Below, piece by piece: positions 58,446 to 64,000 of a stretch of DNA of 64,000 nucleotides. The notes under the pieces were generated by a model. The model searched no databases and was not told the DNA's origin. It saw only the letters and a program-made list of their open reading frames with translations. Where the stretch lies: the NCBI RefSeq assembly GCF_000424305.1, contig NZ_AUJQ01000006.1, positions 124,001 to 188,000 of the forward strand, given 5' to 3'. Both the position numbers and the translations under genes were made by a program. Numbering within the stretch: the stretch's first letter is position 1; every line of letters begins with the position of its first letter. The stretch is from Pseudobutyrivibrio ruminis AD2017. GTDB taxonomy: Bacteria; Bacillota; Clostridia; Lachnospirales; Lachnospiraceae.

Positions 58446-61400
58446 ATGATGCAAAAAGAGAACTTTAAACGTCTCTTGGCAGCAGCTCTTGCACTTTCAA
58501 TGACCTGGTCGGGTGGATTACCTGGCTCAGGTCTTTCTTTAGTGCAAGCAACTGAAGTCGACGAGATGGATGTAGAGGAATCTACAGAAGAAAAGCAAGA
58601 CGTCACAACAGACGACGAAGAAGTTCCTGAGTCTACTGAAACCTCTGAGGATGCAGCTGAAGAAGAGGGTGAAGCTGCAAAAGATGCTGAAACTGATGTT
58701 GAATCAGAAGAAGAGGAAGAAGATGTAGAGGAAGAAGAGGATCTTCTAAAGGAGAAGAAGCTTTTAGAAGAAAAGAAAGAAGAGGAAGAGTCAGAAGAAT
58801 TAAAGCTTATTGCTAACTTCGATTTCGAAAATCTATCTGACAATGACGATATTACAGGCGGTGGCGCAAAGGCTACAGGTACATATAGTGTAGTTGACAG
58901 CTACGGAGAAAGTGGAAAGGCTATTTCGCTTTCTGACAGCAAAAAGCAGTTTTTAAATGTTACCAAAGAAAATGGTGACAGCCTGCTTAAAGGATGTAAA
59001 TCAGTTTCATTGTCATTTGATGCCAATGTTGGAAGAACTGGTACAGATTGGTTATTCTATGCAGCCCCAAACACAAATCCACAGTCTTCGCCTGAATATT
59101 ATTTAGGTGTAGCCAACATCGCCTCAAAGCTTACCATTGAGCATTTCAAAAATGGTAGAAACGGTGCAACTACAAATACACCACTGGCAATAAACACATG
59201 GGTGCATGTAGATGTTGTTTATTCACAGGATGAAACTATCGTTTATGTGGATGGAGAAAAGAAATCTTCATTCTCATCTGATAACAAGCTTGAAGATATC
59301 TTAGGAGAAACTCCAATTACTTATATTGGTAAAGCTAATTGGGGTTCTGGAGAATACTGCAGAGCATATCTTGATAACTACAAGATTTATCAGGGCAAGC
59401 TGACAGACTCAGATGTGGCAGACCTTTATCAGGCTTTCTTAGATAAAAAGGTTGGTCAGGCAACAGCTGTTGATTTTTCACTTAATATGGGATATGTAAC
59501 AGAGGATATCAAGCTTCCTTCAGAATATGATGGCAAGAAAATTACTTGGACCTCTAGCGATGAGGCGGCCTTGACAAATGATGGTAAGGTCACAAGAGGA
59601 AGTAAGAATAAAGAGGTAACTCTTACAGCTACAATCGATGGAGAGGATAAGGATTTCAAGGTTGTAGTTTTAAGTGAAGGCGAGGATGTTGTTACCTATG
59701 TCAGCAACAATCCAGCTGTTGGACAGGATGGCGGTATGAAGATTGCTGCTGGAAAGTCTGGTAGCTTTACAGCTCTTCACAAGAATCAGCCTATTATGTA
59801 CACTGGGCTGGGTAGTAAGGCATATCAAAGCCCAGTTGTACTTAGAGCAGCAGATGGAAAGAGCTTTTACATGGTTGCAGCAGATGGACCTTCAGGAAAT
59901 CTGATTGTATATGAAACCAAGAATTTAATTAATTACAGCAACGAAAGATTAATTGAGACTGGTTCATCAGCATCTAATATAAAGGATATCGATGCCGTTT
60001 ATGATATGACAGATGAGCGCTACGAAATTTATCTTAAGACAAATGACGGAGCTTACCTTGTTACATCAAAGGATATGGTTAACTTTGACAAGGCAATCTT
60101 AATTGAAGGCTACGATTTTTCAGAGGTTAAGAATGCCACATCAGATGCGGTAACAGCTAATAAGCTAGGCCTTACAAAGGATGAATATGATGTTGTTGTA
60201 GAAAAGTTTACAAACCCATACAACACATCTCTTTCAACAATAAAGAATGAGGATATTAAGGTTGATGCCATGACCTCAGAGGAAGAATTCAGAGAGCTCC
60301 TTGATAAGTATATTTCAAAGAATACAGTTAAGGCTGAATATTCTGATGGAACAAAGAAGGAATACTCTCTTAGATTCACAGAGGATAGCATTGAAAATGT
60401 TGACCTTGAGCTTCCTGGCACCTACACACTTGAAGGTGTGATTGGCGGTTCTGGAAACTTTACAGACGCAGCTGACCCACTTGTTCCTGAAAGAGCAGAT
60501 CCATACGTTGTTTATAACAAGGACGATGGATACTACTATTTCACAGCATCTTACCCAATGGTAGGAAGCGGAGACAAGGATGGTTACGACAGAATCATTC
60601 TTAGAAGAGCAAAGACAATTGCAGGCCTTGCAAACGCTGAGGAGGTTGCAGTTTGGGATGAGAACACATCAAAATCTCTTGGCAGATTTATCTGGGCACC
60701 GGAGATGCATAAGATTGGCGACAGTTGGTATTTAGTTGCAACAGCAGGTCTTAACACAGGCAATGGCACCACATTTAACATCAGACCATTCATGATTAAG
60801 TTTGAAGGAAATCCTAAGAAGGACAGCATGTTAGATGCTGACAAATGGGGTCAGCCAGAGCTGGTTAAGCCGGTTAGCGGTGACAATGTATTAAATGCAA
60901 TGTCACTTGATATGACATATTTTGAGGCAGATGGAAAGCACTATCTCATTTGGGCTGACGAGACAAAGAATTCTCAGAACCCAGATGGACTTAGCTACTT
61001 ATTCATCGCAAGCATAGACCCTGAAAATCCTACACAGCTTACAAGCAAGGCAAAGCTTCTTACAAAGCCAGAATTTGCTTGGGAGCTTGTTAGATATAAA
61101 GTAAACGAAGGACCTGGAGTATTCAAAAAGGATGGAAAGGTTTACATGACCTTCTCTGCATCAGGTACAGGTTCTGAATACTGCGTAGGTCTTATGTATG
61201 CAGATGAAAATGCAGATTTGCTAGATATAAGCAATTGGACAAAGCTTCCATATCCAATCCTTACAAGCTCTGACTTTGATGATGAGGTTTCAGGTCCTGG
61301 TCACAACTCATTTACCTATGATGAGAATGGAAATCTTGTAATTGTATATCATGCAAGAGAATCAAAGACACATGCCACTCATTCAGGTGACCCACTTTAC

Positions 61401-64000
61401 GATCCATGCAGAAATGCTTATGTAAAGACAGTTCTATTTGATGAGGATGGACTTCCAATCTTTAATCTTAGTGATACAGATTTCATCAAGGATGGAGATA
61501 AGTTCAAGGTAAATGTTGTAGTTGAAGGTGAAGAAATAAAGGCTGAGCCAGTTCTTCAGTATGACTTTAACGATGGTCTTACAAAGAACGCCATCAAGGA
61601 TGCATCTGGAAATGGCAACGATGGTAAGGTTGTAAAGGGACAGGTAGTAGAAGACAAGGATTACGGCAAGGTTCTTTACTTAGACGGTGACACATCAGTT
61701 GGTGGTCACAATGCTTATCTTGAATTCCCTAAGGGATTCTTTGATGGCAGAGACAAGATGACTATTTCCTTCGATGTTAACGAGGTTACACGTACAGGAA
61801 ATTACTTTACATTTACAACAGGACAGGATAACAGCAAGTATCTATTCTACAAAGCAATGCCAACAGCTGAAAAGCTTGCTATTACAAAAGAAAGCAGTGG
61901 CGGCGAAAAGAAGGTTGAGGCATCAGCTAAATATCCAAACACATCAAGAACCTGGATCAACATCACCATCGTAATGGATGGAAACAAGATGTCACTTTAC
62001 AGAGATGGCAAGCTTATCGGTGTTAACAAAAACACAGGTGTTAAAATTTCTGATTTAGGAGAGGATTTGTTAGGTTACCTTGGCAAGTCATTCTACTCAG
62101 GAGATGCTTATTTCAGAGGATATTTTGACAACGTAAAGGTATACGAAAGAGCCTACAAGGCAGATGATGTTGCACGCCTTTACACAGCAGGTAAGGTTGC
62201 ACGCTTACAGGAAATCGGTGATGTTGAATATGTAGCAAACAATTACGTGATTCCTGATATGAACAAAATCAAGGGTAACATTTCCCTTCCAGATGAGATT
62301 AATGGAGTATCTGTTTCATGGTCATCATCTGATGAAAAAGTAATCAGCACAAAGGTAAAGGCAAATAAGGGTTATGACAGCACACCAGCAGGCGTTGTAA
62401 CAAGACAGTCTGAGGACACAAAGGTAACTCTTACAGCAACCTTTAAGAAGAATGATGTATCAGTAACAAAGGCTTACGATTGTACAGTTGTTGCTGCACC
62501 AAAGGCTGTTGATGAATATGTAGGATATCTATTCGTTCATTTCACAGGAACAGAAGGGGCAGCTACAGATGAGCAGGTTTACTTCTCAGTTTCAAAGGAT
62601 GGATTTAACTGGGAGGATTTGAACAACAACAATCCAATCATCGAAAGCACAATCGGTGAAAGTGGACTTAGAGACATGTACATCGCTCGTACTCCAGAGG
62701 GAGACAAGTTCTACATGATTTCTACTGACCTTAGCATCTACCATAACAGAGACTGGGGTCAGGCAGGTAGCAACGGTAGCCATAGCATCGTTGTTTGGGA
62801 ATCAAACGATTTAGTTCACTGGTCTAAGCCATGGCTTGCAGAAATTGCTCCAGAAAACGCTGGCTGCACATGGGCACCAGAATTTGTTTATGATGATGTG
62901 ACAGGTGAATATGTTGTTTATTGGTCTGCAACAAGATTAGAGGTAGACGAGAACGAGAAGATTACTCAGGATTATGAGAACCACGCAATCTACTATGCAA
63001 AGACTCGTGACTTTGTTCATTTCACAGAACCACAGCTTTATCACGAGGGCGGAAGAGATGCCAGTGAAAAGATTATCAAGGTAATCGATTCAACAATGAT
63101 TAAGGGCAACGATGGCAAGTACTATCGTTACACAAAGAATGAGTCAAACGGCTCAATCAAGATTGACGTTGCTGACAACGTACTTGGTCAGTTTACAGAT
63201 ATTAATTCTAAGTTCTTAGATAAGACCTTGCCTGGTAAGGTTGGTGCAGTAGAAGGACCTATCATCTTCAAGTTAAATGAGAAGAATGAAGAAGGTAAGG
63301 ATCAGTGGTGCCTGCTCATCGATAGATTTGCTAGAGGACAGGGCTACTATCCAGTAGTAACTACTGATTTGGCATCAGGTGATTTTGAATTCGTATCTGA
63401 TGATAAGCTCGGTTCATACAACAAGATTAAATATCGTCATGGTTACGTAATGCCAATTACAGCTGATGAGTATTCAGCTCTTACAGGCAGTGACTGGAAT
63501 GATTTTGAGGATGCCGAGGAAGTTACATTAGAAAAGAGTAAATCAGGCAACCCAATGCTTGGCTTTGATGAAAATGGTGATGTGCTTTACGGTGGTGACC
63601 CATCTATCTTAGTTGATGGTGATACAGTATATGCATATGTTGGCCACGACACATCTACAAATGAAAGCTATAAGATGCCTGATTGGAGATGCTATTCTTC
63701 AAAGGATATGAAGAATTGGAAGTATGAGGGCGAATATCTTAACGATTCTGACATCAGCTGGGTACAGGATAAGAACAGTGCATGGGCTGGTCAGGTGGTT
63801 AAGTACGGCGACAAGTATTACTTCTACTATTGCTCAGAGGCAAAGAGCAGCTACGGCGGTGGCAAGTGCATCGGTGTTGCAGTATCTGATTCACCAACAG
63901 GTGGATTTAAGGATATTGGACATCCACTTGTTAAGAACATTGATACCTACAATGGTGTATCTACTTGGGAAGACATCGACCCAACCTTCTGGATTGAGAA
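58446..64000 (+). CDS. Very large secreted GH43-type multi-propeller arabinan/xylan-degrading enzyme (3' end beyond window)
   Basis: More than 1850 residues are present, open to the right edge, with no stop at any frame checkpoint I tested. A signal peptide ends near LVQA (about residue 35), then a very acidic low-complexity linker (about 36-120). Next come a LamG domain (about 125-330), an Ig-like domain (about 335-415), a partial propeller, then a GH43 propeller (about 675-1010; ERADPYVVYN base Asp, VNEGPGVF acid Glu). A second LamG (about 1035-1255), a second Ig-like domain, a GH43-like propeller (about 1358-1665) and a further GH43 start (from about 1713, GGDPSILVDGD) follow. Family members cut arabinan, arabinoxylan or related side chains outside the cell. 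Wall anchoring cannot be judged because the C-terminus is missing. Confidence 0.85.
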   Translation, partial: MMQKENFKRLLAAALALSMTWSGGLPGSGLSLVQATEVDEMDVEESTEEKQDVTTDDEEVPESTETSEDAAEEEGEAAKDAETDVESEEEEEDVEEEEDLLKEKKLLEEKKEEEESEELKLIANFDFENLSDNDDITGGGAKATGTYSVVDSYGESGKAISLSDSKKQFLNVTKENGDSLLKGCKSVSLSFDANVGRTGTDWLFYAAPNTNPQSSPEYYLGVANIASKLTIEHFKNGRNGATTNTPLAINTWVHVDVVYSQDETIVYVDGEKKSSFSSDNKLEDILGETPITYIGKANWGSGEYCRAYLDNYKIYQGKLTDSDVADLYQAFLDKKVGQATAVDFSLNMGYVTEDIKLPSEYDGKKITWTSSDEAALTNDGKVTRGSKNKEVTLTATIDGEDKDFKVVVLSEGEDVVTYVSNNPAVGQDGGMKIAAGKSGSFTALHKNQPIMYTGLGSKAYQSPVVLRAADGKSFYMVAADGPSGNLIVYETKNLINYSNERLIETGSSASNIKDIDAVYDMTDERYEIYLKTNDGAYLVTSKDMVNFDKAILIEGYDFSEVKNATSDAVTANKLGLTKDEYDVVVEKFTNPYNTSLSTIKNEDIKVDAMTSEEEFRELLDKYISKNTVKAEYSDGTKKEYSLRFTEDSIENVDLELPGTYTLEGVIGGSGNFTDAADPLVPERADPYVVYNKDDGYYYFTASYPMVGSGDKDGYDRIILRRAKTIAGLANAEEVAVWDENTSKSLGRFIWAPEMHKIGDSWYLVATAGLNTGNGTTFNIRPFMIKFEGNPKKDSMLDADKWGQPELVKPVSGDNVLNAMSLDMTYFEADGKHYLIWADETKNSQNPDGLSYLFIASIDPENPTQLTSKAKLLTKPEFAWELVRYKVNEGPGVFKKDGKVYMTFSASGTGSEYCVGLMYADENADLLDISNWTKLPYPILTSSDFDDEVSGPGHNSFTYDENGNLVIVYHARESKTHATHSGDPLYDPCRNAYVKTVLFDEDGLPIFNLSDTDFIKDGDKFKVNVVVEGEEIKAEPVLQYDFNDGLTKNAIKDASGNGNDGKVVKGQVVEDKDYGKVLYLDGDTSVGGHNAYLEFPKGFFDGRDKMTISFDVNEVTRTGNYFTFTTGQDNSKYLFYKAMPTAEKLAITKESSGGEKKVEASAKYPNTSRTWINITIVMDGNKMSLYRDGKLIGVNKNTGVKISDLGEDLLGYLGKSFYSGDAYFRGYFDNVKVYERAYKADDVARLYTAGKVARLQEIGDVEYVANNYVIPDMNKIKGNISLPDEINGVSVSWSSSDEKVISTKVKANKGYDSTPAGVVTRQSEDTKVTLTATFKKNDVSVTKAYDCTVVAAPKAVDEYVGYLFVHFTGTEGAATDEQVYFSVSKDGFNWEDLNNNNPIIESTIGESGLRDMYIARTPEGDKFYMISTDLSIYHNRDWGQAGSNGSHSIVVWESNDLVHWSKPWLAEIAPENAGCTWAPEFVYDDVTGEYVVYWSATRLEVDENEKITQDYENHAIYYAKTRDFVHFTEPQLYHEGGRDASEKIIKVIDSTMIKGNDGKYYRYTKNESNGSIKIDVADNVLGQFTDINSKFLDKTLPGKVGAVEGPIIFKLNEKNEEGKDQWCLLIDRFARGQGYYPVVTTDLASGDFEFVSDDKLGSYNKIKYRHGYVMPITADEYSALTGSDWNDFEDAEEVTLEKSKSGNPMLGFDENGDVLYGGDPSILVDGDTVYAYVGHDTSTNESYKMPDWRCYSSKDMKNWKYEGEYLNDSDISWVQDKNSAWAGQVVKYGDKYYFYYCSEAKSSYGGGKCIGVAVSDSPTGGFKDIGHPLVKNIDTYNGVSTWEDIDPTFWIE

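Noticed and set aside
58430-58843. A 137-residue serine-rich reverse-strand frame
   Set aside because: It is the antisense of the Glu-rich linker of the GH43 protein, where GAA/GAG codons read as serine and phenylalanine codons on the other strand.
1-64000. CRISPR array, tRNA, rRNA or intact insertion sequence
   Set aside because: I saw no regularly spaced repeats, tRNA-like cloverleaf sequences, rRNA motifs or complete transposase genes on either strand by eye. A computational scan could still find a tRNA.

Overview
The window looks like chromosomal DNA of a low-GC, anaerobic, polysaccharide-degrading member of the Lachnospiraceae. Butyrivibrio or Pseudobutyrivibrio is the best guess. The evidence is a butyrate operon (thl-hbd-bcd-etfB-etfA), an oxygen-sensitive class III ribonucleotide reductase, a domain-permuted family 3 glycosidase of the kind described in Butyrivibrio and Ruminococcus, strong AGGAGG-type ribosome binding sites, and enzymes for glucuronate-decorated xylan and arabinan. 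No rRNA, tRNA, CRISPR array or intact insertion sequence was seen.

Layout. (1) 1-16.5 kb: a surface-polysaccharide cluster. It holds an ABC exporter (an unusual membrane-fused ATPase plus two different permeases), GT4 and GT2 glycosyltransferases, a ferredoxin/FrhB/pyruvyltransferase fusion, a left-handed beta-helix acyltransferase, UDP-galactopyranose mutase, and two proteins sharing a domain found with HAD hydrolases, one near each end. A membrane-anchored beta-propeller follows. (2) 16.9-22.4 kb: the butyrate operon, behind predicted Rex operators. Crotonase is absent, and a rod-like structured element lies between thl and hbd. (3) 22.4-31.9 kb: MATE exporter, GH2 enzyme, two-part ThrE exporter, a dense DnaA-box cluster, Mrp, cyclophilin, a membrane protein of unknown function, a CorC-type transporter and a TPR lipoprotein. 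(4) 31.9-37.5 kb: nrdD with two pairs of NrdR boxes, a GH3 glucosidase and a small unknown protein. (5) 37.5-44.4 kb: an AraC regulator divergent from a complete glucuronate pathway (kdgA, uxuA, uxuB, uxaC, kdgK). (6) 44.5-54.6 kb: cyclic-di-GMP and two-component signalling (GGDEF, degenerate GGDEF-EAL, HD-GYP-like, 1597-residue hybrid kinase), plus a 49-residue small protein. (7) 54.7-58.3 kb: larE, tcdA-like, LysR and S66 peptidase genes. (8) 58.4-64.0 kb: a very large secreted multi-propeller arabinanase or arabinofuranosidase that runs off the end.

How it fits together. GH43, GH2 and GH3 enzymes release pentoses, glucose and uronic acids. The uxaC-uxuB-uxuA-kdgK-kdgA set takes glucuronate to pyruvate and glyceraldehyde-3-phosphate. 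The butyrate operon disposes of the resulting reducing power, consistent with control by the NADH sensor Rex.

The most unusual items are: a two-copy family of long hairpins with compensatory base changes and a conserved tip (23.8 and 39.2 kb); the DnaA-box cluster far from any dnaA gene; the secreted-domain/TM/ABC-ATPase fusion; two NrdR box pairs, one buried in an upstream terminator; a multi-helix leader before the giant GH43 gene; and a hairpin sequestering the ribosome binding site of the anchored propeller gene. All functions are read from the sequence without database searches.
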